Of a stretch of 64,000 nucleotides of DNA, positions 39,281-48,274 are shown piece by piece. The notes beneath the pieces are model-generated. The model ran no database searches and had not been told where the DNA came from. It saw only the letters and a list, made by a program, of their open reading frames with translations. The stretch is from Aeromonas australiensis (GTDB lineage Bacteria > Pseudomonadota > Gammaproteobacteria > Enterobacterales > Aeromonadaceae). The stretch lies in contig NZ_CDDH01000045.1 in NCBI RefSeq assembly GCF_000819725.1, positions 62,001 through 126,000 of the forward strand. The letters run 5' to 3'. Made by a program: the position numbers and the translations under genes. The first letter of the stretch is position 1, and each line of letters begins with the position of its first letter.

Positions 39281-39664
39281 GTGCGTCTGTTGTCTGCCAC
39301 CCTGTTGTTGATTGTTCCCCTGCTGTCGGCCTGCTCCAGCTTGCCCGGACAGAAGGATGACGGGCCACAACCTCTGTTTCTGACCCATATCAACGAGGAG
39401 GGGAGCAAGCGGTTCACCTTTGAAGCTACGCCCAACGACACCTTGCCACGCGGCCTCTCGGCCGCCCAGAGCCAGCGGCTGCTGGAACGGCGGGAGGCGC
39501 TGCAGGAGAGTCTGCTGACCAAGACCCTGGCGACCAAGCAGTATTGCCGTCAGGGGTACATAGTGCTGAGCCAGAGCTCCTGGAAGGTGCGGGGAGAGTG
39601 CAACGAAACGGCCACCGACGCCGATCGTCGCGCTTTTCCCAACCAGGCCTCCTGGCAGGATTGA
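39281..39664 (+). CDS. small lipoprotein, function unknown
   Basis: 127 residues, GTG start at 39281 with GGAG upstream. Signal peptide with lipobox LLSAC (Cys18) followed by SSLPGQKDDG. The mature part is charged (QSQRLLERREALQES) and has two further cysteines (KQYCRQGY, RGECNET) that could form a disulfide. I do not recognise a family. It is 37 bases after the hydrolase gene, apparently the last gene of the chaN operon. Confidence 0.78.
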   Translation: MRLLSATLLLIVPLLSACSSLPGQKDDGPQPLFLTHINEEGSKRFTFEATPNDTLPRGLSAAQSQRLLERREALQESLLTKTLATKQYCRQGYIVLSQSSWKVRGECNETATDADRRAFPNQASWQD

Positions 39665-39689
39665 ACCGGTCGGATGAGATAACGCAATA

Positions 39690-39722
39690 AAAACGGGCAG
39701 CCCAGTGGCTGCCCGTTTTGTT
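39690..39722. terminator. bidirectional terminator, lipoprotein gene / hutZ
   Basis: AACGGGCAGCC CAGT GGCTGCCCGTT with A and T runs on the two sides, between convergent transcripts. Confidence 0.88.
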
Positions 39723-39751
39723 ATGACGGCTGTCGTAGTTGACAGGGATTA

Positions 39752-40309
39752 TCAGACCGGCGCATCGGCCGGGCTGGTGAGCTCGGCACCGTTGTCGATG
39801 CGCTTGTGCCCCTCAACCAGATGGACGAAATCCACCAGCTCGTCGCCGGAGACCGCAAAAGCCTGCCCGAAGCCCTTGACGAACAGCCCCTGCTCCGGCT
39901 TGAAGCGGAACAGTTTAAAATCCTTGAGGTTGGAGAGGCCCTTGATGATCTCGCCAAAACGTCCTTCCAGCGCAACAATGGCCTTGTCCCAACGGGCATC
40001 ATCGCGGACCACCACTTCAGCGGTCGCATCAAAGGTCAGCCGCTTGCGGGCAAACAGCTCGCGGGCACCGGTCTCGTCCTCGATCAACATCAAGGAGACC
40101 TTGGGCACCTGCTGCAGGTTACGGGCATGGCGGGCGATCTCGGAGATCAGCACGTAGTAGCCATCTTCCTGCAGCACGAACGGGGCATAGCTGGCGTTGG
40201 GATTGCCTTCGCCATCGACAGTGGCAAGCTGCAGGGTACGGCAGCTATCGCGAAACTCGCGGATCTCCGGTTGCAGACGGTTTTGCAGACGTTCCTGACG
40301 TTCACTCAT
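39752..40309 (-). CDS. hutZ: haem utilization protein HutZ/HugZ
   Basis: 185 residues of the pyridoxamine-phosphate-oxidase-like split-barrel fold: LQLATVDGEGNPNASYAPFVL, YYVLISEIARHARNL, SLMLIEDE and the C-terminal FGQAFAVSGDEL with the haem-ligand region. HutZ degrades or stores haem in the cytoplasm. Its ATG overlaps the hutX stop by four bases (40306-40309), so translation is coupled. Order hutX-hutZ as in Vibrio; the anaerobic radical-SAM partner hutW is not present here. Confidence 0.93.
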   Translation of the reverse strand: MSERQERLQNRLQPEIREFRDSCRTLQLATVDGEGNPNASYAPFVLQEDGYYVLISEIARHARNLQQVPKVSLMLIEDETGARELFARKRLTFDATAEVVVRDDARWDKAIVALEGRFGEIIKGLSNLKDFKLFRFKPEQGLFVKGFGQAFAVSGDELVDFVHLVEGHKRIDNGAELTSPADAPV

Positions 40310-40818
40310 GCTTTGACTTCCTCTTGAATCGGGTGGCGCAAGGCCATGAAACGGGTAACCTGGTCGGCCAGCAACTGGCGCTTCTCGTCACGACCCAGAT
40401 AGACCTTGAAAATGCAGCGGCCGGAGTGACCGAAGAACTGGAAGGAGTGCCCCTCCTTGCCCATAAACAGCTTGCTGACCAGGGCAATGCCCGCCACGTT
40501 GTCGAGCTTGAGGTGGCCATGCATTTCGCCGTCACGGCCCATCAGGTTGTAGTAACCGCGGGCATCCTTGCCTTTCGGGAAGGGGGCTTTGACCTCAAAG
40601 ATAGAGCCTTCAGATTCGACGATGGTGGTCACCGGGCCCCAGTCAGCCAGATCTTCCAGCAGGCTTTGGGCACGCTCGGCAGGCAGCAGGGTCACCAACT
40701 CGGCGGGCAGATGGCGAACCACCTCCCATTCGCTGACCGAGAGCTGGGCCGCCAGGGTGGACGGATGAGCGCTGGGATCCTGCTCCAGCATCTCGTGAAT
40801 GCGTTGTGCAATGCTCAT
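40306..40818 (-). CDS. hutX: cytosolic haem carrier HutX
   Basis: 170 residues. Motifs: helical N terminus (AAQLSVSEWEVVRHLP), WGPVTTIVESEGSIFEVKAPFPKG, GYYNLMG, GHLKLDNVAGIALVSKLFMGKEGHSFQFFG. This is the HutX/HuvX (ChuX) family, which passes haem to HutZ. Divergent from hutB with an excellent Fur-box match between them. Confidence 0.93.
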   Translation of the reverse strand: MSIAQRIHEMLEQDPSAHPSTLAAQLSVSEWEVVRHLPAELVTLLPAERAQSLLEDLADWGPVTTIVESEGSIFEVKAPFPKGKDARGYYNLMGRDGEMHGHLKLDNVAGIALVSKLFMGKEGHSFQFFGHSGRCIFKVYLGRDEKRQLLADQVTRFMALRHPIQEEVKA

Positions 40819-40899
40819 GTTTTCTCCCTTTGCGAGACCAGATCGTCCCGCTGTTTATCATGGCGGCTACTCTAATAAAGCACCGAAATCAATGCAATT

Positions 40900-40918
40900 G
40901 ATAATTGCTATCATTATC
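40900..40918. promoter_or_regulatory. Fur box between hutX and hutB
   Basis: GATAATTGCTATCATTATC matches 15 of 19 positions of the GATAATGATAATCATTATC consensus, in the divergent hutXZ / hutBCD promoter region. Confidence 0.9.
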
Positions 40919-40988
40919 AGTGCATTTTTTTCAAAGCCTTGATATTCTCGGCGGCACACCCGTTTCATTCACCCCTTCGGAGGTTAGC

Positions 40989-41840
40989 ATGGGCCGTCGT
41001 CTTGCCCTCGCCATCACCCTGCTCTGCAGTTCACTGCCCCCCTTCTCTGCCGTTGCCGCCGACGGCCAGAAAGAGCGCATCGTCAGCATCGGCCCCGCCA
41101 CCACAGAGCTCATTCTGGCCCTTGGTGGTGAATCGAGCCTGATCGCCACCGATGTCAGCAGCCCCTTGCCAAAAGAGTTGCCCAAGGTGGGCTATCACCG
41201 GGCGCTGGCCGCCGAAGGGATCCTGAGCCTCTCCCCCACCCGACTGGTGGGCAGCGATGAGATGGGCCCGGCCCCAACCCTGGATCAGCTACGCCGGGCC
41301 GGGGTCAAGGTGGAGGTGCTGGATACCGCGCCGACGCTGGCCAACCTCAACCAACGCATCGACACCCTCTCCAATCTGCTGGGTGACAAAGCCGCTGGCG
41401 ATCGCCTGAAGGCGGAGATCCAGAGCCAGACCGCTCAGCTGGCGGCGCAAGCCAAACAGAGCAAACCACTCAAGGTCGCCTTCCTGCTGCTGCACAAGGG
41501 GCAACCCACCAGCATCGCCGGGGGGGACACCACCGCCAGCGCGCTGATCTCGCTGGCGGGCGGCATCAATCCGGTCGCCGAATTGCGCAACTACAAGCCG
41601 GTATCCGCCGAATCCCTCATAGAGATGCAGCCCGACCTGGTGCTGGTCAGCGGTCGTGACTGGCAACAATATGCCGATCCGGCCAAGGTGTTGGCAGAGG
41701 TGCCCGCCCTGGCCGCCACCCCGGCTGGCAAGCGTAACGCCATTCACGCCATCGACGGCCACGCCCTGCAAGGGGGCCTGAGCCTCAACTCCCTGCAGCA
41801 GGCGAACCAGATCGCCCAGTGGATCAAGCAGGGGTCATGA
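40989..41840 (+). CDS. hutB: haem ABC transporter periplasmic binding protein
   Basis: 283 residues from ATG 40989 (GGAGG upstream). Signal peptide ends SAVAA before DGQKE. Class III binding-protein features: RIVSIGPATTELILALGG, VGYHRALAAEGILSLSPTRLVG and IHAIDGHALQGG. Belongs to the HemT/HutB/PhuT group with a single-Tyr haem-ligand region in VGYHR. Carries haem from the receptor to HutCD. Last bases overlap hutC. Confidence 0.92.
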   Translation: MGRRLALAITLLCSSLPPFSAVAADGQKERIVSIGPATTELILALGGESSLIATDVSSPLPKELPKVGYHRALAAEGILSLSPTRLVGSDEMGPAPTLDQLRRAGVKVEVLDTAPTLANLNQRIDTLSNLLGDKAAGDRLKAEIQSQTAQLAAQAKQSKPLKVAFLLLHKGQPTSIAGGDTTASALISLAGGINPVAELRNYKPVSAESLIEMQPDLVLVSGRDWQQYADPAKVLAEVPALAATPAGKRNAIHAIDGHALQGGLSLNSLQQANQIAQWIKQGS

Positions 41841-42868
41841 TGCGCTTGCCCCTCTCCTGGCTGCTGGCCTTTACCACAGCCGCACTGGCGCTGTTGCTGC
41901 TCGGTTCGCTGGCAACCGGTCCCATGACCCTCACTCTGGGCGAGAGTCTGCGGGCGCTGTTTGCCGGGCAGGAGAGCGGGATTGAGTCGCACAAGCTGCT
42001 GATCGTGCAGGAAATTCGCCTGCCTCGCACCCTGCTCTGCATCGCAGTGGGGGGGATCCTCGGGCTCTGTGGCGCCGTGATGCAGGGGCTGTTTCGCAAC
42101 CCACTGGCTGACCCCGGCATCATAGGGGTCTCCGGCGGTGCGGCGCTCGGCGCGGCGCTCGCTATTGTCCTGCTCACTCCCCTCAGCCAGCAGTTGCAAG
42201 CCACCATAGGGGTTGGCCTGCTGCCACTGCTCGCCTTTCTCGGCGGCGCGCTGACCACCACTCTGGTCTATCTGCTCGGTACCCGTGAGGGGGGCACCTC
42301 GGTCACTGTCATGCTGCTGGCCGGGGTCGCCATCACGGCGCTCTCCGGCGCGGTGATCGGCCTGCTCACCTATCTGGCGGACGATCAGATGCTGCGCAAC
42401 CTGAGCCTGTGGCAGATGGGGACGCTGGCGGCAGGCAAACCGGCCGATGTGGCGCTGGCCCTGCTCACCCTGGCGGCCCTGCTGTGGCTCTTTATGCGCG
42501 ATGCCAATCCCCTCAACGCCCTGCTGCTGGGTGAAGGGGAGGCCCGTCATCTGGGGGTCAATGTGCAATCCCTCAAACGTCGCCTCATTCTGCTCACCGC
42601 CGCGGGCGTCGGGGTGGCGGTGGCGGTATCGGGAATGATCGGCTTCGTCGGGCTGGTAGTGCCCCATCTGGTACGCCTGCTGGCGGGCCCCAACCATGTC
42701 AGGTTGCTGCCGCTCTCGGCCCTGCTTGGCGCCGCCCTGCTGCTGGCGGCCGATATGCTGGCACGCACCCTGCTAGCCCCGGCCGAGTTGCCGGTAGGCA
42801 TCATCACCGCCCTGCTCGGTGCCCCCTTCTTCATCTGGCTGCTGGTAAAAGGGCGCCGCGCCCTGTGA
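41837..42868 (+). CDS. hutC: haem ABC transporter permease
   Basis: 343 residues of FecCD/BtuC fold, about ten helices. Typical motifs: IRLPRTLLCIAVGGILGLCGAVMQGLFRNPLADPGIIGVSGGAALGA in the first half and VGLVVPHLVRLLAGPNHVRLLP in the second, the latter contacting the ATPase. Chosen start ATG 41837 overlaps the hutB TGA (ATGA). Confidence 0.93.
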   Translation: MMRLPLSWLLAFTTAALALLLLGSLATGPMTLTLGESLRALFAGQESGIESHKLLIVQEIRLPRTLLCIAVGGILGLCGAVMQGLFRNPLADPGIIGVSGGAALGAALAIVLLTPLSQQLQATIGVGLLPLLAFLGGALTTTLVYLLGTREGGTSVTVMLLAGVAITALSGAVIGLLTYLADDQMLRNLSLWQMGTLAAGKPADVALALLTLAALLWLFMRDANPLNALLLGEGEARHLGVNVQSLKRRLILLTAAGVGVAVAVSGMIGFVGLVVPHLVRLLAGPNHVRLLPLSALLGAALLLAADMLARTLLAPAELPVGIITALLGAPFFIWLLVKGRRAL

Positions 42869-43704
42869 TACGGACTGTTATGCAACCACTCTCATCCGCA
42901 CTCTCATCCTCACTCTCCTCCCCCCTGTTGAGCTGCACCCGCCTGAGCCTGCGCCGTGGCCAGCGCCAGATCCTGGATGGGCTCAATCTCGACCTCGAGA
43001 GCGGCACCCTCACCGCGCTGCTCGGCCCCAACGGGGCGGGCAAGAGCTCGCTGCTCAAGTGCCTGACCGGCGAGCTGGAATATGAGGGTTCCATCACCCT
43101 GTTTGGCGCGGATCGCCAAGGGTGGAACAGCAGCCAGCTGGCCCACCGGCTCGGGGTATTGCCGCAAAGCTCCTCCCTCAACTTCCCCTTTCTCTGCGAG
43201 GAAGTGGTCGCCATGGGGCGCTTGCCCCACAGTGAACCGGCGGCGCGGCGTGACGAGATTGTGGCGGCGGCCATGACCCATGCCGGAGTCGAGCATCTGG
43301 CCAAGCGGCTCTATCCCGGGCTCTCCGGCGGCGAGCGGCAGCGGGTGCAGTTTGCCCGGGTGCTGGCGCAGATCTGGCAGGCCCCCTCCCCGACCGAGCA
43401 GGCCGAGCAACCTCGCTTGCTGCTGCTCGACGAGCCCACCTCGGCGCTGGATCTGAAATACCAGCATCAGCTGCTGGCCATGGCGCGCGCCCTGGCCAGC
43501 CGCAATACTGCTGTGCTGGTGGTCCTGCACGATCTTAATCTGGCGGCGCGCTATGCCGATCGGCTGGTGATGCTGGAGCGGGGCAAACTGATGGCCGATG
43601 GCACACCTGCCGAGGTGCTGACCCCCGAGCTGATTGCCCGTCTCTATGACTATCCGGCCCAGGTGATCCACCACCCCGAGAGCGGCCTGCCGATGGTGGT
43701 GTGA
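42865..43704 (+). CDS. hutD: haem ABC transporter ATP-binding protein
   Basis: Up to 279 residues. Walker A GPNGAGKSSLLKCL, signature LSGGERQRVQFARVL, Walker B LLLLDEPTSALD, H-loop VVLHDLNLA; the HmuV-type insert EEVVAMGRLPH is present. Start is uncertain: GTG 42865 overlaps the hutC stop (GTGA) with AAAGGG ten bases upstream; ATG 42880 is the alternative with no clear Shine-Dalgarno. Completes hutBCD. Confidence 0.92.
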   Translation: MIRTVMQPLSSALSSSLSSPLLSCTRLSLRRGQRQILDGLNLDLESGTLTALLGPNGAGKSSLLKCLTGELEYEGSITLFGADRQGWNSSQLAHRLGVLPQSSSLNFPFLCEEVVAMGRLPHSEPAARRDEIVAAAMTHAGVEHLAKRLYPGLSGGERQRVQFARVLAQIWQAPSPTEQAEQPRLLLLDEPTSALDLKYQHQLLAMARALASRNTAVLVVLHDLNLAARYADRLVMLERGKLMADGTPAEVLTPELIARLYDYPAQVIHHPESGLPMVV

Positions 43705-43908
43705 CAACGGGATGGCCAGCTATGGCCATAAACGTTTTCATTTGCCTCCGTTAGCCTCGCCAAACTGGATTAAAATTCATCATCGCCAGATATGGGGTGT
43801 GAATATCCTCACACTTCGCTTAGGCAAAATCCCAGCAGCATCGCCGCCTACTTATAATGGCGCCGCCTCACAGAAGGCATAACTCATTGATGCTACGGGA
43901 CAATTAAA

Positions 43909-45270
43909 ATGAAAAAAATCAACAAAACCCTACTGGCTGCCGCTATCTCCCTCGGGATGCTGGCTGGCTGCAACAGCGACAACGACTCAAAGGCAGCTGA
44001 TCCCATGGTTCGTTTTGCCACCTTCAACCTCTCTTTTGACCGCTCTGCCGCCGGTATGCTGACCGGTGAGCTGGCGCTGACCCGCACCGAGCAGGATGCC
44101 CTGCTGGCTCGCCTCGCCGAAGGGAGCCTGAGCGGCGCCGCGGAAACCAAAGCCAAGAACGTGCAGCAGATCCGCAACGTGGCGGAGATCATCCAGCGCA
44201 CCCGCCCGGATGTGTTCCTGCTCAACGAGTTCGACAACGACGGCAAGGGCGAGAGCACCGCCGATCTGAAAGCCTTCAACGACAACTATCTGGCCCACGC
44301 CCAGCACGCAGAGGTGACGGCTATCAGCTATCCGGTACTGCAGAACTTGGCCACCAACACCGGCCTGATGAGCGGTTATGACCTCAATCTGGATGGCAAG
44401 GTCAACAGCGGCCCCGACGATGCCTGGGGCTTTGGCAACTACCACGGCCAATACGCCATGGCGGTAATGTCAAAATATCCTATCGACACCCAGCAGATCC
44501 GCACCTTCCAGAAGTTCAAATGGAAGGATATGCCGGGCGAGCAGAACCCCATCATCGACGACTGCAACAATCCCAAGGCCAAGATCCCGGCCAGCCGCCA
44601 GTGTGGCGATGCCTGGTACGATGATGCCGCCTGGCAGCAGTTCCCGCTCTCCTCCAAGAACCACGCCGATGTGCCGGTGCGCGTGAAGACCGACAAAGGG
44701 GAGGAGGTGATTCACTTCCTGATCTCCCACCCGACGCCCCCCATCTTCGGCAACGCGGCACGTCACAACGTCAAGCACAATCGCGCCGAGGTTGCTTTCT
44801 GGAATGACTACGTCAAGGGTCTTGGCTATATGACCGATGACAAGGGCGCCAAAGGCGGGCTGGCCAAAAACGCCAAGTTTGTGATCGCCGGGGATCTTAA
44901 CGCCGACCCGCTCACCGGTGATGGCGATCTGACCGCCATTCAGGCGCTGTTGGACAACGCCCTGATGAATCAGGCCATCACCAATGGCACCCTGATCCCG
45001 ATCAGCGAAGGGGGCCCGGAGTGTCTGAGCAAGGGGACCGATTGCAAACGTAACAACTCTCGCCCACATCCGGAGCGGATCACCAGCAGCAGTGGTTTGC
45101 AGCTGGATCACCTCATCCCCTCCGCCAATCTCAACGCGGTCAAGAGCGGCGTCTTCTGGCCGGCCAGCTTCGAAGCCGGTTATCACCTGGTCTATGATGC
45201 AAAACTCGGTATCGCCAAGGGGGTCAGCTCGGATCACCGTCTGGTCTGGGTCGATCTCAAACTCGACTAA
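43909..45270 (+). CDS. endonuclease/exonuclease/phosphatase-family lipoprotein
   Basis: 453 residues. Signal peptide with lipobox MLAGC (Cys22). EEP-domain motifs: FATFNLSFDRSA, DVFLLNEFDNDG, HGQYAMAVMSKYP, VIHFLISHPTPP, VIAGDLNADP and SSDHRLVWVDL. The catalytic Asn, Glu, His and Asp residues all appear present. It resembles secreted phytase- or nuclease-like EEP proteins of marine gamma-proteobacteria; nucleic acid or phosphoester substrate not resolved. Own terminator at 45418. It is 204 bases after hutD and probably independent. Confidence 0.85.
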   Translation: MKKINKTLLAAAISLGMLAGCNSDNDSKAADPMVRFATFNLSFDRSAAGMLTGELALTRTEQDALLARLAEGSLSGAAETKAKNVQQIRNVAEIIQRTRPDVFLLNEFDNDGKGESTADLKAFNDNYLAHAQHAEVTAISYPVLQNLATNTGLMSGYDLNLDGKVNSGPDDAWGFGNYHGQYAMAVMSKYPIDTQQIRTFQKFKWKDMPGEQNPIIDDCNNPKAKIPASRQCGDAWYDDAAWQQFPLSSKNHADVPVRVKTDKGEEVIHFLISHPTPPIFGNAARHNVKHNRAEVAFWNDYVKGLGYMTDDKGAKGGLAKNAKFVIAGDLNADPLTGDGDLTAIQALLDNALMNQAITNGTLIPISEGGPECLSKGTDCKRNNSRPHPERITSSSGLQLDHLIPSANLNAVKSGVFWPASFEAGYHLVYDAKLGIAKGVSSDHRLVWVDLKLD

Positions 45271-45417
45271 CTCTGCCATGACCCCGCTACGGCGCAATGC
45301 TGTTCAGATAAGCACATTTTTGACTGATTATTCATAAATGCGACTTGAATTGGGGGAGCAAGGCTGTTTCCAGTCGCTCTTCCTTCAGCCTTTATCCAGC
45401 GTGGCTTGCAATAGAAA

Positions 45418-45448
45418 GAGGGAGGCATTATGCCTCCCTCATTTTTTA
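45418..45448 (+). terminator. terminator of the EEP lipoprotein gene
   Basis: GAGGGAGGCA TTA TGCCTCCCTC followed by ATTTTTTAG. Confidence 0.9.
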
Positions 45449-45732
45449 GCCCTGATACTACGTGGACTGGAACTCAAATTCTCTTAAGTGAACAGCATTG
45501 CCGCTACGGCGGGGTCTTTTATTGGCGATGGGCATCGAGTTGACCTCGGCTTATTAATCCACCGCCCTGGCATTGGGTTATCAATCCATAACTCCTCAAT
45601 GGCCGTTGAATGGGCCTCGCGATCACAGAACCTCCTCGCCAATGGTGGTAGCATGCCTCCTCTTGCCATCCGGCCGCACGGCGGATCCGGTGGCCCTCCC
45701 TCCTCCGCTTTCACTTTTTGAGGAACCATTTG
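45449..45732. other. intergenic region before pepE
   Basis: About 280 bases with a 77-codon open frame (45488-45721) that lacks a Shine-Dalgarno site and family resemblance. The pepE promoter is presumed here; no regulator site is clear to me. Confidence 0.35.
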
Positions 45733-46470
45733 ATGGAACTGCTTCTGCTTAGCAATGGTAAAGCCAACGAATGTCCGGGTCTGCTCGGCTGGGCCCGAGA
45801 GCGGGTTCAAAGCCTGCTGGCGCGCAAACAGGTCAAGCGCATTCTGCTCATCCCCTACGCGGTGATCCGCAGCGACTGGGATGCCCGCGCCAACGAACTT
45901 ACCGAGAGCCTCGGGATCGAGACCATCAGCATTCACCACTTCGATGATCCGGTCGAGGCCATCAATCAGGCCGACGCCATCTTTATCAGCGGCGGCAACA
46001 CCTGGCGCCTCAACCAGCTGCTGCACGAAAACGGTCTGATCGTGCCGATCCAGCGTGCCGTGCGCGAGCGGGGTGTCCCCTATGTAGGCTGGAGCGCCGG
46101 TTGCAACGTGGCGACCCACAGCATCCGCACCACCAACGACATGCCGGTCTGCAACGCCGCCGTGCTGCCGGCGCTGGGTCTGTTCCCGCTGCAGATCAAC
46201 CCGCACTATCTGGATGCCAGCATCAGCGGCCACATGGGCGAGACCCGCGACGAGCGTCTGGCCGAGTTCTGCGCCATCAACCCGAGCGAATATGTGGTGG
46301 CCCTGCGCGAAGCAAGTCTGCTGCAAATCACCGGAGAAAACGGCAGCGAACATCTAGAGTACTGGAGCGCCCGCGATCAGGACTTCAAGATCTTCAAACA
46401 TAACCAGGAGCCGCAAGCCTTTATGGACGCCGCCCCGCTGGCCGAGCTGACCCCCTTCAAGGTCGGCTAA
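45733..46470 (+). CDS. pepE: alpha-aspartyl dipeptidase (peptidase E)
   Basis: 245 residues from ATG 45733 (GAGGAA upstream). Peptidase family S51: ISGGNTWRLNQLL, the nucleophile elbow VGWSAGCNVA (Ser121), TTNDMPV and LQINPHYLD. Hydrolyses dipeptides with N-terminal aspartate, cytoplasmic. Length and motifs follow Salmonella PepE closely. Confidence 0.95.
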   Translation: MELLLLSNGKANECPGLLGWARERVQSLLARKQVKRILLIPYAVIRSDWDARANELTESLGIETISIHHFDDPVEAINQADAIFISGGNTWRLNQLLHENGLIVPIQRAVRERGVPYVGWSAGCNVATHSIRTTNDMPVCNAAVLPALGLFPLQINPHYLDASISGHMGETRDERLAEFCAINPSEYVVALREASLLQITGENGSEHLEYWSARDQDFKIFKHNQEPQAFMDAAPLAELTPFKVG

Positions 46471-46525
46471 GCCACGAAGAGCGCCGAACCACTGGCAGGC
46501 AGATGGCTCAAAGCAACGTAGAAAC

Positions 46526-46560
46526 AAAAGAGGGATGGCTCAATGCCATCCCTCTTTTTT
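46526..46560. terminator. bidirectional terminator, pepE / yjbQ
   Basis: AAAGAGGGATGGC TCAAT GCCATCCCTCTTT plus T run between convergent genes. Confidence 0.88.
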
Positions 46561-46590
46561 CTCCTTGCCTGTTAGCCGGTTGTAGCCTGA

Positions 46591-47010
46591 CTACTCCCCC
46601 TGCAGGGTTACCAGTACCTTGCGGGCGCCGCCATCGACGCGATGCTCGCCGAGCCAGATCCCCTGCCAGGTGCCGAGCGCCAACTGACCATCACGGATGG
46701 GCAGCAACAGGCTTACCCCGAGCAGGGAAGATTTGATATGGGCGGGCATGTCATCCGCCCCCTCATAGGTGTGGCGATAGTAGGGGGCATCTTCCGGCGC
46801 CAGCCGGTGGAGATGGGCCTCCATATCGCTGCGCACGCTGGGGTCGCAATTCTCGTTGAGGGTGAGCGAGGCGGAGGTGTGTTGCAGCAGCAGATGCGCC
46901 ATGCCGACCCGGTAATCCGCCAGCATCGGCAGCTTGGCCACCAGCTCGTCCGTCACCAGATGAAAGCCCCGCGAACGGGGCTTAAGAGTCAGCAGGCACT
47001 GCTGCCACAT
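46591..47010 (-). CDS. yjbQ: YjbQ family (UPF0047) protein
   Basis: 139 residues of the small UPF0047 fold: [35 protein letters not shown] and [14 protein letters not shown]. coli YjbQ shows weak thiamine-phosphate-synthase activity; the physiological role is uncertain. The ATG overlaps the alr stop by one base (TGATG), giving an alr-yjbQ operon. Confidence 0.93.
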   Translation of the reverse strand: MWQQCLLTLKPRSRGFHLVTDELVAKLPMLADYRVGMAHLLLQHTSASLTLNENCDPSVRSDMEAHLHRLAPEDAPYYRHTYEGADDMPAHIKSSLLGVSLLLPIRDGQLALGTWQGIWLGEHRVDGGARKVLVTLQGE

Positions 47011-48083
47011 CAGACGTACTCCATAAAGACGCGAGAGGTGAGCTTGGTGATGAGCTCGTAGGGGATGGTGCCAATCTCGTCAGCCACCCGCTCCACCGGC
47101 AGCCCCTCGCCCCACAGCACCGCCTCGTCGCCGGGCTTGTCGGTGGCGCCCGGCCCCAGATCCACCGTGCTCATATCCATGGAGACACGCCCCACCAGCG
47201 GCACGATGCGGCCGTTGACCAAGACTGGCGTGCCGTTGGGCGCCATGCGCGGATAGCCGTCACCGTAGCCGATGGCGATCACCCCGAGTCGGGTATCGCG
47301 ATCTGACACCCAGTTGGCACCATAGCCCACCGGCTCGCCCGCCTTGTGATCCCGCACCGCAATCAGCTGGGTCTTCAAGGTCATCACCGGCTGCAGGTCG
47401 TAATCGGCCGCCACTGTATTGGGGAAGGGCGACACGCCATAGAGGATGACGCCGGGGCGCACCCAGTCGCAGTGGGAGTCCGGCCAGGCCAGAATACCCG
47501 CCGAGTTGGCCATGGCCCGCTCGCCCAGGAGCGGCGCGGTCAACTTGCTGAACAAGTCGATCTGCTCGCGGGTAGTGGGCTGATCCAACTCATCGGAGCG
47601 GCTGAAGTGGGTCATGATATTGAACGGCTGCACCACGTTCTTGCACTTGGCGAGGCGCTCGATAAAGGCGGGCATCTCGTCGGCACGCACCCCGAGCCGG
47701 TGCATGCCGGTGTCGAGCTTGAGCCAGGCCACCACGGGGGCTGGCAGCTCGACCTGCTCCAGCGCCTCGAGCTGCTCCCAGGTGTGAACCGCCGTTTGCA
47801 GATTGTTGGCCGCCAGCACCGGCAGATCGTCGGCACAGAAGAATCCCTCCAGCAGCACGATGGGCTTGACCACGGCGCAGGAGCGCAGCATCAGCGCCTC
47901 TTCGATACGGGCCACCGCATAGGCATCCGCATCCACCAGGGTGCGGGCGACCGGCAGCAGGCCATGGCCATAGGCGTTGGCCTTGACCACGGCGATGATC
48001 TTGCAAGCAGGAGCGTGGCGCTTGACCACGGCGAGGTTATGGCGCAAAGCCGCAGTGTTGATTTGGGCAGTAGCCGCTTTCAT
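47010..48083 (-). CDS. alr: alanine racemase
   Basis: 357 residues, fold-type III PLP enzyme. PLP lysine Lys34 in [36 protein letters not shown]; the second-base tyrosine in [24 protein letters not shown]. Provides D-alanine for peptidoglycan. AAGGGAAA precedes the ATG. As in E. coli it lies downstream of dnaB on the same strand, but here a displaced dnaB-like tail sits between them. Confidence 0.96.
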   Translation of the reverse strand: MKAATAQINTAALRHNLAVVKRHAPACKIIAVVKANAYGHGLLPVARTLVDADAYAVARIEEALMLRSCAVVKPIVLLEGFFCADDLPVLAANNLQTAVHTWEQLEALEQVELPAPVVAWLKLDTGMHRLGVRADEMPAFIERLAKCKNVVQPFNIMTHFSRSDELDQPTTREQIDLFSKLTAPLLGERAMANSAGILAWPDSHCDWVRPGVILYGVSPFPNTVAADYDLQPVMTLKTQLIAVRDHKAGEPVGYGANWVSDRDTRLGVIAIGYGDGYPRMAPNGTPVLVNGRIVPLVGRVSMDMSTVDLGPGATDKPGDEAVLWGEGLPVERVADEIGTIPYELITKLTSRVFMEYV

Positions 48084-48140
48084 GGTTTTCCCTTACGAGG
48101 GCACAAATAGTCTCCCCCTCATCGGGCCGAAGACCGCCAC

Positions 48141-48203
48141 TCACTTATCGTCGTCGAAGGCCGGACCGGCATAATTGTCGAACCGGGAAAACAGGCCCTG
48201 AAC
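48141..48203 (-). pseudogene. displaced second copy of the dnaB 3' end
   Basis: Minus strand reads VQGLFSRFDNYAGPAFDDDK and a stop, against FQGQFSRFDNYAGPAFDDDY at the end of the intact dnaB 70 bases upstream. The match covers about 20 codons; most differences within the conserved core are at third codon positions. No start codon or full gene precedes it: the frame closes at TAA 48270-48272. It looks like the tail of a diverged dnaB left behind by recombination or gene replacement. Confidence 0.8.
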
Positions 48204-48274
48204 GGCAGCCAATGCCTGGCAATCGATCAGGGCAGTCGTGGTAATGGCGAAACCGCCATCACCTTGGGTTTACA

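Noticed and set aside
45488-45721. 77-codon frame before pepE
   Set aside because: No ribosome-binding site; Gly/Ser-rich low-information product; better explained as promoter region.
47010-48083. Alanine racemase seeming to have Trp where a catalytic Tyr was expected (GYGANW)
   Set aside because: The same Trp occurs in the E. coli enzyme as I recall it; the catalytic Tyr is the one in IGYGDGY, which is present.
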